From contig JAUYSQ010000011.1 in NCBI GenBank assembly GCA_030696285.1, positions 1-45,390 on the forward strand: DNA of 45,390 nucleotides. Direction: 5' to 3'. This document shows positions 33,793 to 42,284 of this stretch, one piece after another. The notes under the pieces were generated by a model. That model ran no database searches and had not been told where the DNA came from. It saw nothing but the letters and a program-made list of their open reading frames with translations. The stretch comes from Sulfuricurvum sp. Lineage in GTDB: Bacteria; Campylobacterota; Campylobacteria; Campylobacterales; Sulfurimonadaceae. Position numbers and translations under genes: made by a program. Each line of letters starts with the position of its first letter. Position 1 is the first letter of the stretch.

Positions 33793-33816
33793 TCAGGATA
33801 AAGTGGACGTGAATCC

Positions 33817-33845
33817 TTGACAGATTATTTTTATTGTTATATCAT
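33817..33845 (+). promoter_or_regulatory. Near-consensus sigma-70 promoter of the rhodanese operon
   Basis: TTGACA (33817-33822), 17 nt, then TATCAT (33840-33845). This is the best sigma-70 promoter seen in the window. Candidate operator site 2 begins 10 nt after the -10 box. Confidence 0.7.
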
Positions 33846-33854
33846 ACAAACAAC

Positions 33855-33871
33855 TTAGCTATTTAGCTAAT
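33855..33871. promoter_or_regulatory. Candidate ArsR operator, site 2
   Basis: TTAGCTATTTAGCTAAT, 15 of 17 identical to site 1, at the expected transcription start of the rhodanese operon. A bound repressor here would block initiation or early elongation. Confidence 0.6.
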
Positions 33872-33895
33872 ATCTTAAGTATGTAGGAGTTGCAG

Positions 33896-34360
33896 ATGAT
33901 AAAGTTAAAAGTTGTACTAATGGTTGCGGGTTTGATGGTGGGATCGTCTCTCATTGCAGGAAATGCCGAAAGTGAAAAATTAATCAATGCGGCAAAACAA
34001 GAGGTAGGAGAGATGGCTCCAAAGCAGCTTAAAGAGATGTTGGATGCGGAAAAAAAAGTGATTATTTTAGACGTACGTGAGGAAAATCAGCGTGCTGAGG
34101 GGGAAATTTATGCTCTCAATATGCTTTCAATGACCCGTGGAAATTTGGAATTTGAAGTGCTGAATAAAATTAAAGATAAAAATACTGTAATTGTCACCTA
34201 CTGTCGGGGGGGAAGCCGTGGTGCATTGGCCGCTCAAACACTCAAAAAGCTTGGATATGTCAATGCAACAAACCTCAAAGGGGGCCTCAAGGGCTGGGCA
34301 GAAGAGGGGTATCCGATTGAAACCGGCTTAGGAATTACTCATTTGAGTAAAGAACAATAA
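33896..34360 (+). CDS. Periplasmic single-domain rhodanese
   Basis: About 154 residues from ATG 33896, which has AGGAG six bases upstream; the TTG at 33890 is in frame but less likely. The signal peptide runs through KVVLMVAGLMVGSSLIAGN. The rhodanese domain shows VIILDVREENQRAEGEI, the active-site loop YCRGGSRG with C103, and the closing NLKGGLKGWAEEGYPIE. It should move sulfane sulfur between donors and thiols in the periplasm. It heads an operon with a DsrE-like gene, dsbD and a thioredoxin gene. Confidence 0.88.
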   Translation: MIKLKVVLMVAGLMVGSSLIAGNAESEKLINAAKQEVGEMAPKQLKEMLDAEKKVIILDVREENQRAEGEIYALNMLSMTRGNLEFEVLNKIKDKNTVIVTYCRGGSRGALAAQTLKKLGYVNATNLKGGLKGWAEEGYPIETGLGITHLSKEQ

Positions 34361-34384
34361 ATACAACAAAGTAAGGAGAATACG

Positions 34385-34738
34385 ATGATTACCTTAATTT
34401 TGAATCACGAGCCGTATGACGGCAGTGACATCACCTACAATGCGCTCCGTTTGGCGAAAAACCTCCATAAAAATGGTGAAGAGGTCAATATATTTCTGAT
34501 GAATGATGCGGTCGATTTAGCGCGTCACATCTGTGTAAAACCTGAAATGTATGATTTTGATTTGCACGATATGCTCAAAAAAATGTATGAGCGCGGAGTA
34601 GGCATTCGTGCTTGCGGAACGTGCAATGCACGATGTGGGCTGTATAAAAACACCCCTTATTTTAGTGAAGAAATTAGCTCGACAATGGATCAGCTAACAA
34701 CTTGGGTCATAGAGAGTAAACACGTCCTAACGTTTTAA
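34385..34738 (+). CDS. Cytoplasmic DsrE-family protein
   Basis: 117 residues without a signal peptide: ITLILNHEPYDGSDITYNALRLAKNLHKNGEEVNIFLMNDAVDLA is the DsrE/F start. The cysteine cluster is C77-GT-C80-NAR-C84 in RACGTCNARCGL. Several sulfur-binding DsrE-like proteins carry a cysteine at about this place; three closely spaced ones could also bind metal. It pairs with the periplasmic rhodanese 24 nt upstream, which suggests sulfur transfer on both sides of the inner membrane. Confidence 0.85.
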   Translation: MITLILNHEPYDGSDITYNALRLAKNLHKNGEEVNIFLMNDAVDLARHICVKPEMYDFDLHDMLKKMYERGVGIRACGTCNARCGLYKNTPYFSEEISSTMDQLTTWVIESKHVLTF

Positions 34739-34778
34739 AAGTTATGCTAAAATGGTTGGATAATAATAAAGGGTAGAT

Positions 34779-36575
34779 ATGCGTTGGATAACAATGATAG
34801 TTTTTATGGTGATCAGTGTACTTGGGGTTAGCTTTCTCCAGCCTGATGAAGCATTTAAGCCAAAAATCACTGCTGTTGATGATGATACGGTGGCGGTAGA
34901 GATTGTCCTTGGAGATCAGATTTATCTCTATAAAGAGAAACTCAAAATTGAAGATATTGATGGGCAAGACGGGATTAATTTTACCACCATTAATACGGCC
35001 ACCAAAACAGTAGATCATGAAGGGGAGAAGGTTTATGAAGTCAGCCCGGTTACTCATATTGATCTAAGCAATAGCAAAGCGCTGAGCGGGGAACAAAAAG
35101 TTCGTGTCAAGCTCTCCTATCAAGGGTGTTCTTCTGCAGGGCTATGTTATGAACCGCAAGAGAGTGTTTTGGAGATTATGGTTGATGCAGATAAGCTAAG
35201 CGTTACAGATCCCTCTCATTTAAACGCTTCAGCTCTGATTGAGCCTAAAAAAGAGGTTGACCCTTCTAAAAACGGCTCTGAAACCGATCAAATTGCCAGC
35301 GTTATCCAAGGGGGGAGTTTGTGGTTTATCCTCATCAGCTTCTTTGGATTTGGACTGCTCCTCTCTTTGACCCCGTGTGTATTTCCGATGATTCCGATTA
35401 TTTCATCCGTTATTATTGCCCAGGGCGAGGGGATGGGGACAAAAAAAGCTTTTTGGCTTTCGCTGGTTTATGTTCTATCGATGGCAGTAGCCTACACGAT
35501 AGCGGGTGTTTTGGCGGGACTGTTTGGGGCTAATTTGCAAGCAGCGTTTCAGACACCGTGGATTATTACGGTATTTGCACTGGTTTTTGTCCTTTTATCC
35601 TTATCAATGTTTGATGTGTATGAACTTCAAATCCCTAATTTTATTCAATCGCGACTTTCTAAACTCGGCGGAGCGCGCAGTGGAGTTGCAGGTATCGCCA
35701 TTATGGGCTTTTTATCGGCGCTGATTGTGGGACCGTGTGTTGCTGCACCGCTTGCGGGAGCTTTGATTTATATTGGTCAAACAGGTGATGCATTGCTGGG
35801 GGGTATTGCGCTCTTTTCACTGAGTATGGGGATGGGTGTCCCCTTGCTTATTGTGGGGACTACGTCGGGTAAATTTATGCCGAAACCCGGAATGTGGATG
35901 GATGTAATCAAAGCGATTTTCGGGGTGATGCTGCTTGGTATTGCCATTTGGATGATGGGTCGTGTCTTGGATGAAAATACTACTTTATTGCTGTGGGGAG
36001 GATTGGCAATTTTTGTAGCGATTAATACGGGTGCATTAGAACCTCTGGGCGAACATCCTTCATGGAGTTCACGCTCCAATGTCAAAGCGCTTGGGTTTAT
36101 GATATTGCTGTATGGTATATCATTGTTGGCAGGAGGAATGGCGGGTGCTACAAATCTTTTGCATCCGCTTGATCCTTTTTTGAGGTCGGAGCAAGCACTT
36201 TCTGCTCCGGTGAGCGCGCATAAAACGTTTGAAAAAATCACTTCGATTGAAGAACTTGATGCGATTTTGGCAGAAAATAAAGGGAAACGTGTGCTGGTCG
36301 ATTTTTACGCCGACTGGTGTACTGCATGCAAAGAATATGAAGAAAAGACCTTTAGTGACGAAGCAGTTAAAACGGCTATGGATGCGTATGTGTTAGTACA
36401 AGTCGATGTTACGGCAAACGACGATGCTTCCCAAGCGATTACGAAAAAATACGGTATTTTTGGACCCCCCGCAATTTTATTTTTTGATGAAAAAGGGGTA
36501 AACAATGAGAGCGCAACGATTATCGGCTTCAAAGAGCCAAACGAATTTTTAGATCATCTAGGAGCGGTAAAATGA
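34779..36575 (+). CDS. dsbD: Thiol:disulfide interchange protein DsbD
   Basis: A 598-residue protein that carries electrons from cytoplasmic thioredoxin to the periplasm. All three modules are present. The N-terminal alpha domain (exported, ending near 150) has C117 and C123. The central eight-helix membrane domain has the redox pair C200 (LTPCVFP) and C320 (VGPCVAAP). The C-terminal thioredoxin domain has C514-TA-C517 in YADWCTACKEYEE. It lies 40 nt after the DsrE-like gene and overlaps the next thioredoxin gene by four bases, so its natural partner may be that protein. Confidence 0.95.
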   Translation: MRWITMIVFMVISVLGVSFLQPDEAFKPKITAVDDDTVAVEIVLGDQIYLYKEKLKIEDIDGQDGINFTTINTATKTVDHEGEKVYEVSPVTHIDLSNSKALSGEQKVRVKLSYQGCSSAGLCYEPQESVLEIMVDADKLSVTDPSHLNASALIEPKKEVDPSKNGSETDQIASVIQGGSLWFILISFFGFGLLLSLTPCVFPMIPIISSVIIAQGEGMGTKKAFWLSLVYVLSMAVAYTIAGVLAGLFGANLQAAFQTPWIITVFALVFVLLSLSMFDVYELQIPNFIQSRLSKLGGARSGVAGIAIMGFLSALIVGPCVAAPLAGALIYIGQTGDALLGGIALFSLSMGMGVPLLIVGTTSGKFMPKPGMWMDVIKAIFGVMLLGIAIWMMGRVLDENTTLLLWGGLAIFVAINTGALEPLGEHPSWSSRSNVKALGFMILLYGISLLAGGMAGATNLLHPLDPFLRSEQALSAPVSAHKTFEKITSIEELDAILAENKGKRVLVDFYADWCTACKEYEEKTFSDEAVKTAMDAYVLVQVDVTANDDASQAITKKYGIFGPPAILFFDEKGVNNESATIIGFKEPNEFLDHLGAVK

Positions 36576-36955
36576 ATAAGATAGTATTAGGGTTATCACT
36601 AATCGCCTCGTGTGCATTGGCAGAGATCAAGTGGGCACCCTCGTATGATGCCGCATTGGTTCAGGCTAAAAAAGAGAAAAAAAATGTCATGGTGATGTTC
36701 TCAAGAGAGGGATGCCCGGGATGTGAATACATGGAAGATGTTGTATTCGAAGAACCGGCGATTGAAGAGACTATTAACAAAGGATTCGTTCCCGTTCATA
36801 TAGATACCCAAAAAGATAAAATTCCGGCAGGGTTAGGGTATATCGGTACTCCAACTTTTCATTTTATCAATGCCAAAGGGGAGAAACTCAAACGTCATGA
36901 CGGCGGAGCGAATATCCCTACATTTATGGGAATATTAAACAGCGTTAAAAAGTGA
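36572..36955 (+). CDS. Periplasmic thioredoxin-fold protein
   Basis: 127 residues, signal peptide MNKIVLGLSLIASCALAEI, then a thioredoxin-like domain with the active site C48-PG-C51 in SREGCPGCEYMED and the cis-proline segment GTPTFHF. It resembles SoxW- or DsbD-partner-type thioredoxins. The four-base overlap with dsbD suggests that DsbD keeps it reduced. Possible clients are the periplasmic rhodanese and DsrE-like proteins or cytochrome thiols. Confidence 0.88.
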   Translation: MNKIVLGLSLIASCALAEIKWAPSYDAALVQAKKEKKNVMVMFSREGCPGCEYMEDVVFEEPAIEETINKGFVPVHIDTQKDKIPAGLGYIGTPTFHFINAKGEKLKRHDGGANIPTFMGILNSVKK

Positions 36956-36960
36956 AACCC

Positions 36961-37054
36961 GTCATACCCTATAGGGCACAAGAACCTCTTTGAGGTACCG
37001 TACTTGATACGGTATCCACTCTTTTTTGGATTCCGTGTCGTAGCACGGAATGAC
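36961..37054. repeat. REP/MITE-like hairpin repeat, copy R2
   Basis: 94 bp bounded by GTCAT and ATGAC. It contains CCCTATAGGG (36967-36976), ACCGTA-cttga-TACGGT (about 36997-37013), and ATTCCGTG-tcgtag-CACGGAAT (37030-37051). It fills the gap between convergent genes and may act as a terminator. Confidence 0.75.
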
Positions 37055-37063
37055 GAAGATTAT

Positions 37064-37594
37064 TTACTTCTTCCCCTCCACCAACTTCTCCAAAATATAA
37101 AGCTGCATCTCTTTGTGCGGTATCTCTTTTTCTAACGCTTCAGAGTAGATTTTTGCTACTTCTGTGGCATGAAGCTCATAGTTAAAATGGGGAAAATGAT
37201 TTTCCCATCCCCGTTTCAAAATGTGATGCGCTACAGAGTCGATGAGGTATTCTTTGAAAATCGCGTACATTGCAAAAAACATCCCGGTAAACAATACCGC
37301 CATAATGATGAGTAAATGACAGTCGACTTTAACCAGCTTGGCATGAAAGAGTGCCGCAGGCGGCAGCATTGCAATGTGCCACAGAATGATAAAAACAATA
37401 TAGCTTTTACCCACACTAAAGCGAAAGCCGGGGACGTTTCCTTCAAGTTTTAAACCGTCTTGGTACATTTTATTGGTTTTAAGCAAATCTCTAAACAGCA
37501 TAGGCGAATCAGAGAGGGTAAAAACATAGGGGATAATTTTATCGTTCAGTATACGGTTCGAATAGGCTGTAGCCCATGAAAGAAGTCTAAGCAT
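37064..37594 (-). CDS. Hypothetical two-helix membrane protein
   Basis: 176 residues, no family recognised. Two hydrophobic segments, about 65-85 (SYIVFIILWHIAMLPPAALF) and 93-112 (LLIIMAVLFTGMFFAMYAIF), separated by a short charged loop. The flanks are soluble, and the C-terminal 60 residues are helical and charged. It overlaps lpxB by eight bases, so it is co-translated with it; a role near the inner membrane and lipid A synthesis is a guess from position only. Confidence 0.6.
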   Translation of the reverse strand: MLRLLSWATAYSNRILNDKIIPYVFTLSDSPMLFRDLLKTNKMYQDGLKLEGNVPGFRFSVGKSYIVFIILWHIAMLPPAALFHAKLVKVDCHLLIIMAVLFTGMFFAMYAIFKEYLIDSVAHHILKRGWENHFPHFNYELHATEVAKIYSEALEKEIPHKEMQLYILEKLVEGKK

Positions 37595-38636
37595 TGGTTT
37601 CCTTAATTATTTTACTAACACGTACGGCGCTTCCATGCTCTAGTAGAGAGAGGAGAGCGCTTGCATCCGTGAAAAATTTTTCTCTGTCCATTTGAAGATA
37701 GCTATTATACAGATTTTCTGCCGTAACATCATTTTGAATAAACTCAGGATGAAGCGGTTTACCGTATTTGTGCATAAATAACAAATTTCCAAGCCCTGCA
37801 TAGTCAAGTTTTATCAAAGCACGTCCGATAATATAATCGAGTTTTTTTGCAATATAAACGAGAACAAACGGTGTTTTTATAAGACACGCTTCGAGTGTTG
37901 CCGTTCCGCTGCAGATAAATGCAAAATCCGATTGAGCGAGAGTCGTATGGGCATCGTTCGTAACGGTAAAATCGCTAATATCCCCATAGAGTTCATTTAT
38001 TTTTTGAAGGTCAAAATGAGGGGGTATGACCAGCATTGCTTGACATGGTATCCGTGAACGGACTTCTTTAAAAACAGCCATCAGTTTTTTGATTTCACCT
38101 GGGCGGCTGCCGGGCATAAAGGTGACGATCCCGGTAGGATTGAGATTGGGTTTGATAAGGGTAATCTCATCGAGCAACGGATGTCCGACGTATTCGATAG
38201 GAGCACTGGGTGAATAGTATGAGGGTTCAAAGGGGAGGATTGAACACAGCTTCGTAATTGTTTTCTCGAGTATGGGAATCCGTTTTTTCTTCCATGCCCA
38301 CGCCTGAGGAAGGATGTAATAGATAATTTCTAGATGGGGGTACTGCTTACGCAGTGCTTTGGCCAAGGGGAGGTTGAACCCCGAAGAATCAATCAACAGA
38401 ACTTTATCGACATCGCGGGCCAGCTCCACCATCTGATCTTTGAGGCGGAAGAAAAATCGAAGTTTTTTAAGGGCATCCACAAACCCCATAATGGCAGTAG
38501 AGCGCAAATCGACGATACTCTCCCCTAAGGATGCATCAAAAATCCCGCACAGTTCAACATCACTCCCGAGCTCTTTTGTCAGATAGCGCAGATGAACATT
38601 GGCAGAGTGCTCCAATGCAGATACTAATAGTTTCAT
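37587..38636 (-). CDS. lpxB: Lipid-A-disaccharide synthase
   Basis: 349 residues, slightly shorter than the enterobacterial enzyme (about 380). LpxB condenses UDP-diacylglucosamine and lipid X. Seen are the N-terminal LVSALEHSANVHLRYL, IYYILPQAWAWKKKR, VGHPLLDE, FMPGSRPGEIKKLMAVF, and FICSGTATLEACLIKTPFVLVY. It overlaps the cytochrome c gene by four bases upstream and the hypothetical membrane gene downstream. Confidence 0.95.
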   Translation of the reverse strand: MKLLVSALEHSANVHLRYLTKELGSDVELCGIFDASLGESIVDLRSTAIMGFVDALKKLRFFFRLKDQMVELARDVDKVLLIDSSGFNLPLAKALRKQYPHLEIIYYILPQAWAWKKKRIPILEKTITKLCSILPFEPSYYSPSAPIEYVGHPLLDEITLIKPNLNPTGIVTFMPGSRPGEIKKLMAVFKEVRSRIPCQAMLVIPPHFDLQKINELYGDISDFTVTNDAHTTLAQSDFAFICSGTATLEACLIKTPFVLVYIAKKLDYIIGRALIKLDYAGLGNLLFMHKYGKPLHPEFIQNDVTAENLYNSYLQMDREKFFTDASALLSLLEHGSAVRVSKIIKETNA

Positions 38637-38992
38637 GATCCTCCGTCTCCTCTGGAACTGCGTTCTGTTTTATCATGACTCGAGCTTTCTTTAAATTCAG
38701 AAAAAAACGTAGTCAGTGCATCTATTTGAGTATCACTGAGACCAATCGCAAAGGGGATCATTATCTGTGATAATTGAGTTGCCCCTTTCTTAGCGCGGTA
38801 TCCTTTGAGTTTATCAATCAAAAAAGGTTTACGTCGATTGGCAAGGGCCGGGTATTGACTGGAACCTCCGGCAGAAATTCCGTGGCACCCATTACACCCT
38901 TTTCCAAAATAGAGCTTTTTCCCTTGTTCATAGGCAGATGGGGTAGCAAAGAGTGCAATAGTACTAGCAAAAAGTAAAATAAAAGCGCGCAT
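38633..38992 (-). CDS. Periplasmic monohaem cytochrome c
   Basis: About 119 residues from ATG 38990-38992, with GGGGGA upstream; the longer frame from 39055 adds a poor N-terminus. Signal peptide MRAFILLFASTIALFATPS. One haem-binding site CNGCH near the N-terminus of the mature protein; the distal methionine is probably in QIMIPFA. Class I cytochrome c in style, resembling small c-type donors to oxidases. Its last codons overlap lpxB, so the two are co-transcribed, with no obvious functional link. Confidence 0.86.
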   Translation of the reverse strand: MRAFILLFASTIALFATPSAYEQGKKLYFGKGCNGCHGISAGGSSQYPALANRRKPFLIDKLKGYRAKKGATQLSQIMIPFAIGLSDTQIDALTTFFSEFKESSSHDKTERSSRGDGGS

Positions 38993-39057
38993 ATTCCCCC
39001 TTTTTAAACGTTCATAGATTACAATAACACTAATTATAGCAAAACACAGGAGCAACC

Positions 39058-40275
39058 ATGGTTATTGCGAATGCATTCATTTGTGATGCACACTCACAGC
39101 GTGTAGGGGATGTAAAGATTCACAATGGAGTGATTGTTGAGATTGGTGAATCATTAACCGATGATGAAATTATTGATGGAAGCGGATGGTATCTGCTTCC
39201 GGGATTGATCGATACCAATGTCAGGTTAAAAGATCTTCAATTAAGCGGTAAAAATCTTACTTCTCTTGCACGCGAAGCCCTTGTTGGTGGAGTGAGCCGT
39301 GTTGTTTTGAGTGGTGAGATGACACCGCGCGTGGACAATGAAATCACCTTAGAATTTGTCCAAAAGCATTATCGAAATTATGACGGCGCCAAGATAGAGT
39401 GTGCCATTAGTGCCGTGAATGAGGATGACCGATTAAGTAATATTGCTCTTTTACTTACAAAAGGGGGGCGGGCCCTTTATACCCATCTCAATGATGATTA
39501 TAACCTTATAATGCGGATGGCTCAGTATCTGCAAATGGCGGAAAAACCACTTTTCTATCAAGCGCAAGACAAGAGCCTTTTTGAAAGTGGCGTAATGAGT
39601 GATGGAAAAGTAGCAACCTCTCTCGGTCTCCCAGGTATTTCACCGATGTCCGAAGTGGTGCACATTGCGGCGATGATTGAAATTGCACGTCATTATAAAA
39701 TAAAAATCGTTTTCAAAAGCGTTACCGAACCCCGTTCGATAGAGCTTATTGCGCAAGCTCGTACCGAGGGAATAGAGGTAGAGTGTGAAGTATCATTGCA
39801 TCATCTATTGCGAAGTGATGAAGCGTGCTGTGGGTTCGACGCAGATGCAAAAATCAATCCGCCTCTCGTAAGCGAGACAAAACGGCTTTTACTTATCGAG
39901 GCTCTTCAAAAAGGTGAAATCCACTCCCTCAGTGCATTACACCAGCCCAATTCTGATGTTCATAAAGATATTACCTTTTTTGATGCCAATTACGGAACGA
40001 CGTCGATAGGTGAATATCTGCCGTTGTGCTATACCTATTTGGTGAAAAAAGAGATTATTGATATGGCGACATTGGTACACCTCGCTTGCACTGCACCCGC
40101 ATCTCAAATAGGGACAAAAGCGGGTGAAATCTGTATTGGTATGGAGGCTGATGTGATCCTGTTTAATCCGAATGAACTATTGAAGGTTACTCATCATCAT
40201 TCGCTGTATAAAAACGAAGTTTTATCGGGTCGGGTAATGATGGCGATACAAGGGGATGAGGTAACGCGATTTTAA
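39058..40275 (+). CDS. Dihydroorotase-like protein lacking metal ligands
   Basis: 405 residues of the amidohydrolase fold, closest to class I dihydroorotases (N-terminal beta sandwich, LLPGLID, C-terminal GTKAGEICIGMEADVILFNP). The metal-binding HxH is absent: D52-TNV-R56 stands where DxHxH should be, so N54 and R56 replace the histidines. Further motifs are also altered (YQAQDKSLF for HCED-like, ALHQPNSD for the DHAPH-like site). It is therefore probably non-catalytic, comparable to PyrC-prime proteins that serve as partners of aspartate transcarbamoylase. pyrB is not in the window. Confidence 0.85.
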   Translation: MVIANAFICDAHSQRVGDVKIHNGVIVEIGESLTDDEIIDGSGWYLLPGLIDTNVRLKDLQLSGKNLTSLAREALVGGVSRVVLSGEMTPRVDNEITLEFVQKHYRNYDGAKIECAISAVNEDDRLSNIALLLTKGGRALYTHLNDDYNLIMRMAQYLQMAEKPLFYQAQDKSLFESGVMSDGKVATSLGLPGISPMSEVVHIAAMIEIARHYKIKIVFKSVTEPRSIELIAQARTEGIEVECEVSLHHLLRSDEACCGFDADAKINPPLVSETKRLLLIEALQKGEIHSLSALHQPNSDVHKDITFFDANYGTTSIGEYLPLCYTYLVKKEIIDMATLVHLACTAPASQIGTKAGEICIGMEADVILFNPNELLKVTHHHSLYKNEVLSGRVMMAIQGDEVTRF

Positions 40276-40281
40276 ATTTAT

Positions 40282-40335
40282 GTCATTCCCGCGAAGGCGG
40301 GGATCTAGCTGGATTCCCGCCTTCGCGGGAATGAC
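40282..40335. repeat. REP/MITE-like hairpin repeat, copy R3 (perfect palindrome)
   Basis: 54 bp. The first 20 bases (GTCATTCCCGCGAAGGCGGG) and the last 20 are exact inverted copies with a 14-bp centre (40302-40315). Each arm is also a hairpin of ATTCCCGC/GCGGGAAT type. It sits between convergent genes. Confidence 0.85.
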
Positions 40336-40342
40336 GAGTGAA

Positions 40343-40642
40343 TTATAACGATTTTGCGTTCCGAAACTCAGAAATCTCAGCTTCAACCATGGCGTCGATC
40401 ATAATGGTATAAAGTTTGGTGAGAAGGTTGGGGGATACTCCGAATTCCATTGCTTTAGTACGAACGCGATCCATAACCGCTTCCATACGTTCCGCCCCTT
40501 TGATTTCATCGATAGAGTGTTTAAATTTTGCGGCTTGTTTGACGTAGGCATTGCGGGCTGCTATAAGTTCAACAATTTGATCATCCAATCCATCTATATG
40601 ATGACGAAGTTCTTCTAAACTTTTACAATCTTCAGTTTTCAT
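40343..40642 (-). CDS. Chorismate mutase (AroQ type)
   Basis: A 99-residue all-helical protein that isomerises chorismate to prephenate. The pattern LEELRHHIDGLDDQIVELIAARNAYVKQAAKFK ... RMEAVMDRVRTKAMEFGVSPNLLTKLYTIMIDAMVEAE matches the AroQ domain, including the helix-1 arginine and the later ERMEAV segment. It is a stand-alone domain, unlike fused PheA. It could also be a PchB-like isochorismate-pyruvate lyase; no siderophore genes are near. The ribosome site is weak (GGAT). Confidence 0.85.
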   Translation of the reverse strand: MKTEDCKSLEELRHHIDGLDDQIVELIAARNAYVKQAAKFKHSIDEIKGAERMEAVMDRVRTKAMEFGVSPNLLTKLYTIMIDAMVEAEISEFRNAKSL

Positions 40643-40864
40643 GAGTAATATCCTTATGATTTATGGTTCGTATATCATAGCATTATAAAAGTAAATATAC
40701 CGCCAGAAGAGCGTTTCCAACTCGTTTATAATATTTTTATCACATTATTCTTTATAATAATATCTTATTCGCTATTTTTTGATTCATTTTACATATTCTT
40801 ATAAATATTTAAGCATAATGGGAATAGCATACCCTCACTTTTAATAGAAACAGGAGAACCAACC

Positions 40865-42271
40865 ATGAACATTTCAAGACGTGACTTATTTAAATTTGCT
40901 GGTCTTAGTGTAGCAGCAGCTGCAGTAACAGGATGTACCGCAACAACATCAAGTGCAGCGCCTTCAGCGCTCAATACAGCGAATAGAATGCTAGGACGTC
41001 ACCAAGTCGTTATTATTGGTGGAGGTTGGGGCGGTTTAACCGTTGCAAAAGAGCTCAAAAAAATTGATCCAAAATTTGATGTAGCGATTATCGAAAAAAA
41101 TGAGAGTTTTATGTCATGTCCGCTTTCAAACTGTAATCTTGGTGGCATTGAAGGCTTTAATCTTGGAACTTTGACGCATGATTACGATCAAGCAATCGAG
41201 AAAAACGGATATGGAATGTTGACGGCAGCAGTTACGGGAATTGACCGTGATGCAAAAGTAGTTCATACTTCTAAAGGTTCTGTCGGTTACGATATCTTAG
41301 TTATGGCTGCTGGTATCGACTACAACTATAAAGGACAATTCCCTACATGGGATGCAGCAAAAATTGCAAAAGCAAAACGGTTGGCTCCTGCTGCATTGAT
41401 TCCTGGCGGTGAACATATTTCATTGGATCGTATGGTTAAAAATATGGAAGACGGTGATGTTGTTATCACAGTTCCAGCGGGTAAATACCGATGTCCTCCT
41501 GCACCGTTCGAGCGTGCGAGCATGATTGCAAACTTCATGAAAAAAGAGGGAATTAAAGGTAAAGTAATTATCCTCAATGAAACGGCTGAAGTAGCTAAGG
41601 GTGCAGCGTTTAAAGAGTCTTGGAAAGAGATCAATGCAGGTGTTGTAGAGCATAATGATAATTGTAAAATCGTTGATGTCGATTTTGATAAAAAAGTTAT
41701 TACGTACGTTCAAACTGTTTTCGCTAACAAAGAAGATGTCGTCGGTGTTAAAACAACAAAAACACAAAGCTATGGTGTTTTCAACTTTATCCCACACAAT
41801 ATGTCTAACCCGGTCGTTGAAATGTCAGGTGTAGCAACAACTCCGGATGGTTTCAAGAAAGTTAAAATGGCAACCAGTGCTGAAAAACCGGTTTCATTCC
41901 AAACGGCTACCGATAAAAATGTTTATGCAGTAGGCGATATCGTCGGTCATGCGATCCCTCCAAGCGGACAGTCAGCGATCTGGTCAGGTAAAGAATGTGC
42001 AAAAGAGATTGCTCACGTTCTTCACGGTAAATCATACAGTGTAGCATCAGCTCTTCCGTACAAAAGTGCAAACGTTTGTTACTCTATGGTAAACGGCAAT
42101 CCGGAAGAAGCGATTATGGTTAACCATGAGTTTATGGTTGCTGGTCCTGTTATCGGAAGTAAAGGGAGTGTTCCAAAAGGAGATACCGTGAACGATAAAT
42201 TCCGTTCAGCAGGTCTTGGAAAAGCGACTCGTGATTGGTATGCTGGCGCTATGAGAGATTTGTTCAACTAA
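40865..42271 (+). CDS. fccB: Flavocytochrome c sulfide dehydrogenase-like flavoprotein (FccB type)
   Basis: A 468-residue exported flavoprotein. The N-terminus has a twin-arginine motif (SRRDLFKF), a hydrophobic stretch and a lipobox-like AVTGC, so it is probably a Tat-exported lipoprotein. The FAD fold starts HQVVIIGGGWGGLTVAKELKK. MSCPLSNC contains the cysteine where FccB proteins attach FAD. YRCPPAPFERA and NVCYSM carry the expected redox cysteine pair. AVGDIVGHAIPPSGQSA is the second FAD-binding block. It should oxidise sulfide or a related sulfur compound in the periplasm. A classical FccA dihaem partner is not adjacent; instead a Rieske-like gene and a c'-like cytochrome follow. The ribosome site is strong (AGGAG). 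Confidence 0.9.
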   Translation: MNISRRDLFKFAGLSVAAAAVTGCTATTSSAAPSALNTANRMLGRHQVVIIGGGWGGLTVAKELKKIDPKFDVAIIEKNESFMSCPLSNCNLGGIEGFNLGTLTHDYDQAIEKNGYGMLTAAVTGIDRDAKVVHTSKGSVGYDILVMAAGIDYNYKGQFPTWDAAKIAKAKRLAPAALIPGGEHISLDRMVKNMEDGDVVITVPAGKYRCPPAPFERASMIANFMKKEGIKGKVIILNETAEVAKGAAFKESWKEINAGVVEHNDNCKIVDVDFDKKVITYVQTVFANKEDVVGVKTTKTQSYGVFNFIPHNMSNPVVEMSGVATTPDGFKKVKMATSAEKPVSFQTATDKNVYAVGDIVGHAIPPSGQSAIWSGKECAKEIAHVLHGKSYSVASALPYKSANVCYSMVNGNPEEAIMVNHEFMVAGPVIGSKGSVPKGDTVNDKFRSAGLGKATRDWYAGAMRDLFN

Positions 42272-42284
42272 ACGCTACTCCCCC

